From Pseudocalidococcus sp964653145 (GTDB taxonomy: Bacteria; Cyanobacteriota; Cyanobacteriia; Thermosynechococcales; Thermosynechococcaceae): a stretch of DNA of 64,000 nucleotides. The DNA lies in assembly GCA_964653145.1 (NCBI GenBank), contig CAZZCG010000005.1, forward strand, positions 99,218-163,217. Reading direction: 5' to 3'. Shown in pieces: positions 33,025 through 41,951 of the stretch (position 1 is the first letter of the stretch; every line of letters starts with the position of its first letter). A program made the position numbers and the translations under genes. Under the pieces are notes generated by a model, which ran no database searches, was not told the DNA's origin, and saw nothing but the letters and a program-made list of their open reading frames with translations.

Positions 33025-34439
33025 TCTTGGATGGCGGCAAGGAGGTCATTAAAGGGGCCCCAATCATCCTGGTCACTGATGGCGGCCCAAACGCGTTCAA
33101 TTGTTGGTCGGGTCATCGTCACTAGGGCATTAAATTTCACCAAGTTGTCCTGTATCTTGGGAATTTCGGTTTCCGGTAATTGATTGAGGACCTGGAAATA
33201 GGCAGTCTGCCAGGGAACTAGGAGGTCAGGTTTGAGGGGCTTCATCAACTCCGAACTGCTGAATATATGCCCAGGATCGAACCGCCAAAGGGGATTAAAC
33301 TGTTGTCGTAATTCCACGAAAAATTCGCCATACCCCACCTGGCTTTGGGCTAAGAAGGTTCCCGTGGCCTGGACAAGTTCGGTCGCTGCTCCCAGGCCCA
33401 GTGGTGGTAAACCTAGCCGTTGAATCATCGCTTCGACATAGGCCGTTTGAAATAAAGAGCCAAATTTTTCCAAGCGTTCGGCCATTGCCTCAATCTCCAG
33501 TACCGCTGCCAGGGGCCGCTGAAGCATCTCTAAGTTCCAGACACAGATTCCGGGTTGGTTGCCATAGCTATAACGTCCGTAGTGATCAAAATAAGCTGCC
33601 GTAAAGTTCGTATCGTAGGAGGGAATAAAGGCAAAGGGGCCGTAGTCAAAACTCTCCCCCGTGATTGACATGTTGTCTGTATTGAGTACCCCATGACAAA
33701 AACCAGCCGCCATCCACTGCGCCACCAGTTTTGCCGTTTTGGCCACCAGTTCTTGATAGAAATCCAGATAGGGATTGTCACGGTTGAGCAAGTGGGGATA
33801 GTAATAGGTCAAAACATGATCGAGGAGGGGGGGAATCAAATCTGGACGTTGTAGGGCATGGAGTCGTTCAAAGGTACCAAAGCGAATATGGGAGCGACTA
33901 AACCGAACTAAAACCGAAGATCGAGTTGGAGAGGGTTCATCGCCACGCCAGAGTTGCTCTCCAGTTTCAATCAGACTGAGGGTTCTTGAGGTTCTCACCC
34001 CCAACCGGGCCAGCATTTCCGAGGCTAATACCTCCCGCACGCCTCCTTTCAGGGTCAGTCGCCCATCACCACCCCGAGAATAGGGAGTTGTTCCCGAGCC
34101 CTTAGTGCCAAAGTCGTACAACTCCCCATCCAGGCCCCGCACCTGTCCGTAGAGAAAGCCCCGCCCATCCCCCAGCCTCGGATTGTACTCACCAAACTGA
34201 TAGCCGTGATAGCGCATTGCCAACAAGGGTTCTCGGTCTTGAAATCGACCAAACGCATCAATAAATTCCGTATCCGTAACCCGACCAGGCTCCAGACCCA
34301 GAACTGCCAAGACGGTGTCATTCCGAAACCGTAAATGATGTTGGGGAAATTCTGCCGCCACTACCACATCAGCATAGTCATCACCAAGGGATTGAAATGC
34401 TGGCACAAACTCCAGGCCAAGGAACGGATTTACAGTCAT
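33021..34439 (-). CDS. selO: Protein adenylyltransferase SelO (YdiU)
   Basis: A 472-residue pseudokinase-fold enzyme. The family signature LGDGRGFLYGQV, DFGTKGSGTTPYSRGGDGRLTLKGGVREVLASEML and LGVRTSRTLSL lies in the first 160 residues, with GVLNTDNMSITGESFDYGPF further on. SelO flips ATP and transfers AMP to Ser, Thr or Tyr of targets, linked to redox control. The C-terminal Sec/Cys of some SelO proteins is not seen here; the end is LLAAIQD. No neighbour suggests its target. Confidence 0.9.
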   Translation of the reverse strand: MTVNPFLGLEFVPAFQSLGDDYADVVVAAEFPQHHLRFRNDTVLAVLGLEPGRVTDTEFIDAFGRFQDREPLLAMRYHGYQFGEYNPRLGDGRGFLYGQVRGLDGELYDFGTKGSGTTPYSRGGDGRLTLKGGVREVLASEMLARLGVRTSRTLSLIETGEQLWRGDEPSPTRSSVLVRFSRSHIRFGTFERLHALQRPDLIPPLLDHVLTYYYPHLLNRDNPYLDFYQELVAKTAKLVAQWMAAGFCHGVLNTDNMSITGESFDYGPFAFIPSYDTNFTAAYFDHYGRYSYGNQPGICVWNLEMLQRPLAAVLEIEAMAERLEKFGSLFQTAYVEAMIQRLGLPPLGLGAATELVQATGTFLAQSQVGYGEFFVELRQQFNPLWRFDPGHIFSSSELMKPLKPDLLVPWQTAYFQVLNQLPETEIPKIQDNLVKFNALVTMTRPTIERVWAAISDQDDWGPFNDLLAAIQD

Positions 34440-34655
34440 GGGCAGAGGGCAAACCGAATCAACAACAGCCGCATCTAGTACTTTAATCGGATTCAGGGAT
34501 TTTCATCGGGGCGATGGGGGCAGGGTTTGGGGATTACTTTTTGTATCGCCCTTAATTCTCCTTGGTCAAAGCGAATATCATGGGAAGCGTTATTGGGCTG
34601 ACGTTAGCTGGCCTTGATTTAACCTGAATCTATTTACCTGCGTCCATTTGCTGCG

Positions 34656-35150
34656 ATGACGTTCAACTCCAATTCCGAAGCTGCCGATCCTGAAAAAAAT
34701 TCCCTTGAGCTTGAGCAGGTATACCCCTGTCCGGTTTGTCAGCATGGGCAGATTTCCCAGATGGTGTTGATGGAATCCTTTGCCTGTAATTTTTGCCGCC
34801 ACATTCTTTCGGCTGATTTGGCCCGACAAACCGTCCGCTTAGAAGATAGTAGCCAGGGATTTCAGTGGCAATGGACGGGGCAGGCCTGGCGGTCATTACA
34901 TCAACCCAGTCTCCCTTTTACTTCGACCTTGGCAGGGGTGGCGATTTTCCTAGTAATTCTCCCGCCAACCCTTGTGGGCTTGGGCTATTACACCTTTCCC
35001 CCCTTACCTGATACCAGTTGGCATTGGTTTCCCCTGGCCTGGATTGGCTTGACGTTCTTGACCCATCTGGGTTTAGTGTTGGGGATTTTAATGAGTGCCT
35101 ACCCGAGTTTGGCCTTTTGGCGCTGGCGTCTTCCTTGGCTGCGTCCTTAA
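34656..35150 (+). CDS. Zinc-ribbon membrane protein, unknown
   Basis: A 164-residue protein. The N-terminal zinc ribbon uses CPVC (about residues 25-28) and CNFC (about 45-48). A short beta-rich part (QGFQWQWTGQAWRSLHQP) precedes two transmembrane helices (about 92-116 and 124-147). I do not recognise a named family. It runs into the glycosyltransferase gene with a 6-bp gap, so they form one operon, and it may be an accessory to that enzyme. Confidence 0.7.
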   Translation: MTFNSNSEAADPEKNSLELEQVYPCPVCQHGQISQMVLMESFACNFCRHILSADLARQTVRLEDSSQGFQWQWTGQAWRSLHQPSLPFTSTLAGVAIFLVILPPTLVGLGYYTFPPLPDTSWHWFPLAWIGLTFLTHLGLVLGILMSAYPSLAFWRWRLPWLRP

Positions 35151-35156
35151 GTTTCT

Positions 35157-36806
35157 GTGCCGTTGCGCTCCCGCTATCCCCGCCGCTCAATGCCCTGGTT
35201 TGTCCTGCTGGGTCTGGGGATCTGCTTGGGCCTGGGGATCTGGTTTCGCGGGGCCAATTTAGGGCAAGTCTACTGGCACGATGAAGCCTATACTTCCCTC
35301 CGGCTGTCTGGATTTACGGCCCAAGCGTTAAACCAGGCCCTATTCCAGGGGAACATCATCACTGCGGCGGATCTGCTGAAATTTCAATGGCCCCAACCGG
35401 AGAACAACATTGATCGGGTAATCCAGGCCCTGGCCATTGACGATGCCCAACATCCGCCGCTCTATTACATTTTGGTGTGGTACTGGCTAAAACTTTGGGG
35501 CGCATCCATTCCTGCGATCCGCAGTTTTTCAGTGGTCGTCAGTCTCTTGGGGTTCCCGGCCCTTTACTGGTGGTGCCAAGAACTGTGGGCCCAACCCCGC
35601 TCTGTATCGAGAGTATCTTCACCCCTGTTTTCTCCTGAGCTGGTTATGGATCCAAAGCTGGTGGGGGGGCTAGCCGTAGTGTTGTTGGCCCTATCCCCTT
35701 TCCATATTCTCTATGCCCAGGAAGCCCGAGAATACGCCCTCTGGACGGTCTTAGTGTTGGTGATTAATGCGAGTTTTTACCAGGCCCTGCATCGGCAAAA
35801 CCGCTGGTGTTGGTTTCTCTATGGCCTGGGGTTAACCCTGGGGCTCTACACCTTTCCCCTCACTGGCCTGGTGGCGCTGGCCCACGGTCTTTTTCTCCTG
35901 ATTTCAGCACGCCAAAACCTCCGACCTTGGGGGGTGGCCACGGGCCTCAGTTTTCTCAGCTTTAGTCCTTGGCTTTACTTAATCCTCAGCACCTGGCAAC
36001 AAACAGGCGCAACCTGGACAGCATCCCCGATCCCGTTGGCAGCACTATGGCAAGCTTGGGGATTGAACCTCATTCGCTGTTTTTACTTCACCGATGGAAC
36101 CTTTGGCTTGGGGGGCCTGGGGATGTGGCTACTCCTGGGATTTCTGCTCGTGGTGGTGGCCGGCAGCAGTTACATTTTTTGTCGCACCACCCCTCGGCGA
36201 GTTTGGTTGGGTGTAGTTCTCCTAATTTTGACCACCACCTTACCCTTTGCCCTGACCGATTTAATCGCTGGGGGGCAACGATCCACCTCCAGTCGCTATT
36301 TGATTCCGGCGATCCTGGCGATGCAAATTATGTTGGCCTACGGCCTGACCTGGTTGTGTAGCCATGTCCGAGTTTGGCAGCGATGGGTGGGTTGGCTAGT
36401 TTTGTCTGTGCTTCTCAGTCTGGGCCTGGCTGGGGGGGTAGCCATTGGGCAAGCGGAAACCACGTGGATTAAATTTTTAAGCTACTCCTTTCCTGAGCTT
36501 TACCGCCCCCTCCAAACCACGCCCAACGCCTTGATTATGGGTACCTCAGGCAACATCAATACGGGCACAATCCTGGCTTTGTCCCACGGCTTATCTCCCG
36601 AAACCCCTCTCATCCTCTTAGATCACCGGCACCCAGAAATCAGTCCCACCCCGCCCCTGATTCCCCCGACTGTTGAGATTGTGTGGGGTCTAAATTTAGC
36701 TGAACCGATTCGAGCAACCCTTGAGACCCAGCAGCGGATGACCTCGGAGTTAGTCTTTGAAGATGAATTCCTGCAACTGTGGCAATTCAAACCTCGACCT
36801 AGGTAA
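35157..36806 (+). CDS. GT39-like (RgtA/ArnT-type) membrane glycosyltransferase
   Basis: A 549-residue integral membrane protein with about 10-12 hydrophobic helices. The first lumenal loop has the acidic HDEAYTSLR motif (about residues 42-50) typical of polyprenyl-phosphate-sugar-using GT-C enzymes. AQEAREYALW, conserved in this group, is near residues 186-195. It probably moves a sugar from a lipid carrier to a lipid or protein at the periplasmic face; donor and acceptor are unknown. The start is a GTG at 35157, 6 bp after the zinc-ribbon gene. Confidence 0.8.
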   Translation: MPLRSRYPRRSMPWFVLLGLGICLGLGIWFRGANLGQVYWHDEAYTSLRLSGFTAQALNQALFQGNIITAADLLKFQWPQPENNIDRVIQALAIDDAQHPPLYYILVWYWLKLWGASIPAIRSFSVVVSLLGFPALYWWCQELWAQPRSVSRVSSPLFSPELVMDPKLVGGLAVVLLALSPFHILYAQEAREYALWTVLVLVINASFYQALHRQNRWCWFLYGLGLTLGLYTFPLTGLVALAHGLFLLISARQNLRPWGVATGLSFLSFSPWLYLILSTWQQTGATWTASPIPLAALWQAWGLNLIRCFYFTDGTFGLGGLGMWLLLGFLLVVVAGSSYIFCRTTPRRVWLGVVLLILTTTLPFALTDLIAGGQRSTSSRYLIPAILAMQIMLAYGLTWLCSHVRVWQRWVGWLVLSVLLSLGLAGGVAIGQAETTWIKFLSYSFPELYRPLQTTPNALIMGTSGNINTGTILALSHGLSPETPLILLDHRHPEISPTPPLIPPTVEIVWGLNLAEPIRATLETQQRMTSELVFEDEFLQLWQFKPRPR

Positions 36807-36908
36807 TGGGTTGGGTCAACAGGTTGAAACCGAAAGTAGGTTAATCTCGTCTTAAGACCGATCAGGGAATATGTAGAAGCCTCCCCAGCTATCCCCTCGC
36901 CCCTCACG

Positions 36909-37571
36909 ATGCCTATGTATGCGGCCCATCCCATTCGTCTCCAGTTTGATCGGCAAATTAAGCGTCTCCAGGCCGATGTGTTACGGATGGGGGCCTTGGT
37001 GGAGAGTTCCTGTAGCTATGCCTTTGAAGCCGTATTCCAACGGAACTTAGAAGCCCCCCAGGAAATTCGCCGCCAAGAGGTGGAAACGGATCGTCTCTAT
37101 CGCCAAATTGAACAGTCCTGTATTGCCGTGATGACGATGCAATCTCCTGTGGCCAACGATATGCGCCTGATAAGCGGCATCTTTCAACTGATTCGCGACT
37201 TGGAACGAATTGGTGATTACGCCCTGGAGATTAGTCAACTGGCGGGCAAGTTGTTTCCCTATCCCAATCCCCCATGTTTAATCCAGGTGCGGGGAATGTT
37301 TGAGCGGGTGCAGCTGATGGTGGCCCTAAGTTTGAAGGCTGTTACCGACCTAGATGTCACAACCGGACGGGAACTCCGAACCCTGGATCAGGTGGTGAAT
37401 AGTGATTATGCGGCCATTTTTCAAGCCTTGACCCAACGGACAGAACCCCCGGGCCCCATTGAACCCAACTTGATTCTGGTGCTTATGATTCGACATTTGG
37501 AACGCATGGGTGATCATGCCGCGAACATTGGGCAACGGATTGCTTTTATTGAAACCGGAGAACGGGCCTAA
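36909..37571 (+). CDS. phoU: Phosphate signalling protein PhoU
   Basis: A 220-residue all-helical protein made of two PhoU repeats (about residues 12-105 and 115-210). The metal-binding motifs are visible: VETDRLYRQIE and DLERIGDYALEI in the first, and MIRHLERMGDHAANIGQR in the second. PhoU joins the Pst phosphate importer to the sensor kinase and keeps the Pho regulon off when phosphate is ample. No pst or phoBR gene lies nearby. The ATG at 36909 follows a short leader. Confidence 0.92.
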   Translation: MPMYAAHPIRLQFDRQIKRLQADVLRMGALVESSCSYAFEAVFQRNLEAPQEIRRQEVETDRLYRQIEQSCIAVMTMQSPVANDMRLISGIFQLIRDLERIGDYALEISQLAGKLFPYPNPPCLIQVRGMFERVQLMVALSLKAVTDLDVTTGRELRTLDQVVNSDYAAIFQALTQRTEPPGPIEPNLILVLMIRHLERMGDHAANIGQRIAFIETGERA

Positions 37572-37588
37572 GGGAATGCTTAGGTGCG

Positions 37589-37642
37589 CTGGTGGAGGGC
37601 CGTCTTGGCGGTAATGTTTTAAGCCTAATGAAGTTCCACCAG
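37589..37642. repeat. 8-bp inverted repeat between phoU and moeB-like gene
   Basis: CTGGTGGA (37589-37596) and TCCACCAG (37635-37642) are exact reverse complements separated by 38 bases. There is no T run after the right arm, so it is not a standard terminator. It starts 17 bp after the phoU stop and could stabilise the mRNA end or be a protein site. Confidence 0.4.
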
Positions 37643-37754
37643 GCCTGGGGAGAAGAAGGTATAGACTAGATACGTTAGCTCCAAGTTTTAGCTGGAATCA
37701 GATTGTATTCATCCCTGAAAAATTGCTCAGTTTGACCGTTGGCCCTTCGCACCT

Positions 37755-38927
37755 ATGCTCAATCCTAATCTCGACAGCATTCAACTAGAAAAAGACGAGT
37801 ACGAACGCTACTCACGCCACCTGATTTTGCCAGAGGTGGGGTTGGATGGCCAAAAACGCCTCAAAGCTGCCAAAGTTCTCTGCATTGGCACTGGGGGCTT
37901 GGGTTCCCCTTTGTTGCTTTATCTGGCGGCGGCGGGAGTCGGGCAGTTGGGGATCGTGGATTTTGATGTGGTAGATCACTCCAATCTGCAACGGCAAGTT
38001 ATCCATGGCACCTCTTGGGTTGGTCAGCCAAAAATCGAATCCGCCAAAAATCGAATTTTAGAAATTAATCCCCGTTGCCATGTGGAGCTTTATCCCACCC
38101 GTCTGAGTGCCGAAAACGCCCTGGACATTGTTGGGCAATACGACATTGTGGTGGATGGAACAGATAATTTCCCCACCCGCTATCTGGTCAACGATGCCTG
38201 TGTGCTGCTGAATAAGCCCAATGTTTACGGCTCAATTTTTCGGTTTGAGGGCCAAGCTACGGTCTTTAACTACCAAGATGGGCCCAATTACCGTGATCTT
38301 TACCCAGAGCCACCGCCCCCGGGTCTGGTTCCCTCCTGTGCAGAAGGGGGAGTTTTGGGGATTCTGCCAGGGATTATTGGGGTCATTCAAGCCACGGAAA
38401 CCATCAAGATTATTTTGGGTCAAGGAACAACCCTCAGTGGTCGCTTACTCCTGTTTAATGCCTTGGAGATGAAGTTTCGGGAACTGACTCTCCGCCCCAA
38501 TCCGGTTCGACCCGTAATCAACGAGCTAATTGACTATGAACAATTCTGTGGAATTTCCCAGGCCAAGGCAGCGGAGGCTCAACAAATGGGAGATTTGGCA
38601 GAAATGAGCGTAACCGAACTCAAGCAGCTATTGGACAGTGACGCCGCTGACTATCTGCTGATTGATGTCCGTAATCCCAATGAGTACGAAATTGCCCGAA
38701 TTCCCGGTGCTGTCTTGATTCCCTTGCCGGATATTGAGAATGGAGATGGAGTGGCCAAGGTCAAGGAGCTACTCAATGGTCATCGGCTGATTGCCCACTG
38801 CAAAATGGGCGGACGTTCGGCTAAGGCCCTTGGGATTTTACGTCAAGCTGGAATTTCGGGAATTAACGTTAAAGGTGGGATTAATGCTTGGAGTTTGGAG
38901 GTGGATCCCTCAGTGCCCACCTATTAA
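37755..38927 (+). CDS. moeB: MoeB/ThiF-like adenylyltransferase with C-terminal rhodanese domain
   Basis: A 390-residue protein. The E1-like domain (about residues 1-270) has GTGGLGSPLLLYLAAAGVGQ, DFDVVDHSNLQRQ and DGTDNFPTRY. The rhodanese domain (about 285-385) has active-site Cys in HCKMGGRSA. It adenylates the C-terminal Gly of beta-grasp carriers and can supply sulfur to them, as in MoeZ-type proteins. The zinc-binding CxxC pairs of E. coli MoeB are not seen; only single Cys occur (VPSCAEGG, EQFCGI). It may serve MoaD, ThiS or both. Confidence 0.88.
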   Translation: MLNPNLDSIQLEKDEYERYSRHLILPEVGLDGQKRLKAAKVLCIGTGGLGSPLLLYLAAAGVGQLGIVDFDVVDHSNLQRQVIHGTSWVGQPKIESAKNRILEINPRCHVELYPTRLSAENALDIVGQYDIVVDGTDNFPTRYLVNDACVLLNKPNVYGSIFRFEGQATVFNYQDGPNYRDLYPEPPPPGLVPSCAEGGVLGILPGIIGVIQATETIKIILGQGTTLSGRLLLFNALEMKFRELTLRPNPVRPVINELIDYEQFCGISQAKAAEAQQMGDLAEMSVTELKQLLDSDAADYLLIDVRNPNEYEIARIPGAVLIPLPDIENGDGVAKVKELLNGHRLIAHCKMGGRSAKALGILRQAGISGINVKGGINAWSLEVDPSVPTY

Positions 38928-38978
38928 TCCTGAACTCCTTTGGGCTAATTCCTTCTCGTTTCACCCGCCGCACCTCTG

Positions 38979-41936
38979 ATGTCCAACCCCCACACAGGCC
39001 CGCTGTCCGATCGGGGCAATACCAGCATTAGTCGCTCTCAAAACGAGATGACCCTGGTGATGTTGGAGCAAACTCTGGGGCAGTTACGGCAACAAACCGC
39101 AGTCGCTGAACTCTGGCCCCTGGTGATTGATTTTTTGCGCCAACAACCTGGCCTGGACTTGGTTTGGGTGGCCACCTATTTAAAGGCAGAGCAGCAACTA
39201 CAAGGACAAGGTGGACATACGGCCGCTGGTACGCCAAATTTTTTGAAGCAACGGTTTCCACTTCCCCCCGGTAGCCTGCTGGATCAAGTAATTATTCAAA
39301 AACAACCGCTGATGGTGCCAGACCTCCGGGCTGAGGTGCGGGCCGGCGAATGGTGTCGGATTGCCCAAAAACTTCGGATTCAGGGCTCCTTGGTTTTGCC
39401 CTTGGTGGTCGAGGGTGACTGCCTGGGGTTGGTGTTGCTGGGCTCCAATCTGTGGGGAGAAATTCAACGGGGTGCAGAGCGTGCGATCCTCTCAATTTTG
39501 CTCTCTAGCCTGGCCCAGGAAGTTCAGCGTTTATCGGCCACCAGACCTGCATCCACCCCAAGGGTCCTTACTGCCCGCACCACTGCACCTCAGTCTGAGC
39601 CCGATGCTGACCTTGACCCCAACCCCTCCGGCCTGGACACCAGCCCAAACTTAAGTCAAGCCACCGTTGCCAGTTTGTTAAGTGATGTTTGTCAGTACGC
39701 CACGTTAACGGAGCGGATTGATGCCCTCCTCCGAGGAGTTCAACAGGCTTTGCAGCCGGAGCAAACCAGTCTATTTATTTGGCAAGCTGAAGCCGAGCAG
39801 TTTCTCCGTCGCCGCACCACCACCGATAAGCTCTCCGCTCGAGAAAATGAACGCAAGGGAGTCTTTGTCTCTGCCCAGTCCATACCTGGTTTTTGTCAAG
39901 CCCTCCGCAGTGGCCAATTGGTGGCAATCAGTGATGCTCAAAGCTTGGTCGGCTCCCAAACCCCTGTTTCCCTACTCCAACTGCTCAAGGCTAGGGCAAT
40001 TCTGGCTGCTCCAATAAATTTGGGGGATCAGCTCTGGGGTTTTTTGGTGGCCAATGTCCCAGATTCTCGGATTTGGTCCGATGCCGATCGGCAATTGATC
40101 AAAGCAGCGGCTAAATTTCTCGCCCTCTTTGCCCCCGTTGAAATAGCGGAAACCCATCTCAACCAAGCTGAGCAGGCTCGGCAGTTAGCCAGTGGATTAA
40201 CCCAGGCCATCTGTTCTGGACAAGATTGGCAGGCTGTCCTCAAAAACGCTGTCGAGCAGTTGGCCGCCGAGATGGATGCCCAGGCAATTTTGGTGCTCCG
40301 CCATGATCGGGATAGCCAACACTTTCAAGTTATCCATCAGTATCCGGTGCCCCGGGGCAAAGCTGGCCTAGCCTGGCTGCCTCCCCTCAGTGATCTGGAT
40401 TGGCGCCACCTCAGCAGTAGCCTGGAGCCTCAAACCTACACTGATATCGAGCAGGATTTGCGATTAATTGCCTGGCAGAAACAACTTTTGTCTCTCAAGT
40501 GTCCGGCCTGGTTAATCGTCCCGACCCAATTTAGCGGCATCCCTGAAAACTTTATTGCCATTGGTCGGAACTCCGGGCAACCTTGGTTAACCGCAGACCT
40601 GAACCTCGCCACGATTATTGCCCGACAACTGGGGGTCCTCACCCATCAATGGCAATTGCAACAGGCCAGTGATCGCCAACAGCATCTTTACCAGGCCCTG
40701 CGCTCTGGATTAGCCACGATGCAAAAGACCCAAAATCTTGAGCGTTTGGAATTGGCTGCGATTCAAAGCCTGATGGAGCTGCTGCAGTCCCCTTTAGCGC
40801 TGTTGGTTACCTGGAATCCGGGGCAAACCCAAGCTTGGATCGTCGCCCCGCCCCCGGCTCAGCCCAAATTTACGGTTCGTGTCAATGCTCAGGTGGATGT
40901 TGCCCAAGACCCTTTAATCCAGGCTGCCCTCGATAATTCCCAGGCGGATCCCTCCACATTTGTGAACCACCCGAATCCCTTTCCCGAGATTGTGCAGTTG
41001 ACTGGGGCGGATATTAGTCCCCTGACTCGAGAGTGGCTGGATGGTGCTGAGATCGGCAAGGTTTTGGCCCTGGCTCTGCGCACGGACCCAGAATATCAAC
41101 CCTCAGGGGTCGTCATTGTCGCCGATCGCTTGGAGCGCACCTGGCCTCCTGCCTACCTGGAAGCGTTTATTACCCTTGTTAATCACCTGGCCTACGCCCA
41201 CCGCAGCATTGCCCTGACCACCCACCTGATCCAAGGCTGGCAACAACTGGAAACCCTCAACTGGTATAAACATCGGCGGCTGGAAAGCCTCTATCGGCAA
41301 TTGGGCCAGGCCTATCAGCAACTCCATCAGGGTTTAACCAGTAACCCACCGGCAGCAACAGCCCAACTAGCTCGTGTTGGCCAACAATTCCAGGCCCAGT
41401 TAACCACCGTTGTGCCCTTAATCCAACAGGAGGCCTGGCAACTGTTACCCCCCCACCGGGAGGCTGAATCCATTGGATTGTCCAGTTTGCTTAAACGTTC
41501 CCTAGACCGGATTGAGGGACTGGTTAAGCAAAAACAGCTTTGGACACAGGTTCACAACCCCGGCATGATTTCTTTGACCGGCGATATTAATAAGTTTGAT
41601 TTGATTCTCCAGGAATTACTCCTCGCTGCCGCCCAACGGACTCCTGAAGGCGGTCGAATTGACGTTTGGTGCCAGGCTATTGATATGCAGTGGTTGGAGT
41701 TATCGATTACCGATGACGGTGCCATTGATCCGCGCCTACTCATTGATCTGCACCACCGAGATCACCTGGACTGGTTGGCCCCTTCCACCTTGGATCATCC
41801 CCCTGGACGGCACTTACGGGCTTGCTTTGCAATGGTTAAGCAATTGGGTGCCACCTTGGATATTTACAAACTAGAGGATGGGCGAGTCCTAAGTCGGATA
41901 ATTTTGCCCATCAATCCTCCCCAACCTAGTAGTTAA
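38979..41936 (+). CDS. Multi-GAF protein with degenerate histidine-kinase-like C-terminus
   Basis: A 985-residue soluble protein. Up to four GAF-like repeats lie at about residues 30-185, 225-395, 410-560 and 575-755. A helical stretch containing NWYKHRRLESLYRQL looks like a phosphoacceptor region, and about 840-980 resembles a HATPase domain. Key ATPase residues are altered: the N box reads ELLLAAAQRTP without Asn, and the G1 box reads ITDDGAIDP instead of DxGxG. It may be a sensor without kinase activity. It is 51 bp after the moeB-like gene and 15 bp before queA, so it sits in an operon. Confidence 0.75.
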   Translation: MSNPHTGPLSDRGNTSISRSQNEMTLVMLEQTLGQLRQQTAVAELWPLVIDFLRQQPGLDLVWVATYLKAEQQLQGQGGHTAAGTPNFLKQRFPLPPGSLLDQVIIQKQPLMVPDLRAEVRAGEWCRIAQKLRIQGSLVLPLVVEGDCLGLVLLGSNLWGEIQRGAERAILSILLSSLAQEVQRLSATRPASTPRVLTARTTAPQSEPDADLDPNPSGLDTSPNLSQATVASLLSDVCQYATLTERIDALLRGVQQALQPEQTSLFIWQAEAEQFLRRRTTTDKLSARENERKGVFVSAQSIPGFCQALRSGQLVAISDAQSLVGSQTPVSLLQLLKARAILAAPINLGDQLWGFLVANVPDSRIWSDADRQLIKAAAKFLALFAPVEIAETHLNQAEQARQLASGLTQAICSGQDWQAVLKNAVEQLAAEMDAQAILVLRHDRDSQHFQVIHQYPVPRGKAGLAWLPPLSDLDWRHLSSSLEPQTYTDIEQDLRLIAWQKQLLSLKCPAWLIVPTQFSGIPENFIAIGRNSGQPWLTADLNLATIIARQLGVLTHQWQLQQASDRQQHLYQALRSGLATMQKTQNLERLELAAIQSLMELLQSPLALLVTWNPGQTQAWIVAPPPAQPKFTVRVNAQVDVAQDPLIQAALDNSQADPSTFVNHPNPFPEIVQLTGADISPLTREWLDGAEIGKVLALALRTDPEYQPSGVVIVADRLERTWPPAYLEAFITLVNHLAYAHRSIALTTHLIQGWQQLETLNWYKHRRLESLYRQLGQAYQQLHQGLTSNPPAATAQLARVGQQFQAQLTTVVPLIQQEAWQLLPPHREAESIGLSSLLKRSLDRIEGLVKQKQLWTQVHNPGMISLTGDINKFDLILQELLLAAAQRTPEGGRIDVWCQAIDMQWLELSITDDGAIDPRLLIDLHHRDHLDWLAPSTLDHPPGRHLRACFAMVKQLGATLDIYKLEDGRVLSRIILPINPPQPSS

Positions 41937-41951
41937 CGTGTTGTCCCGCCG

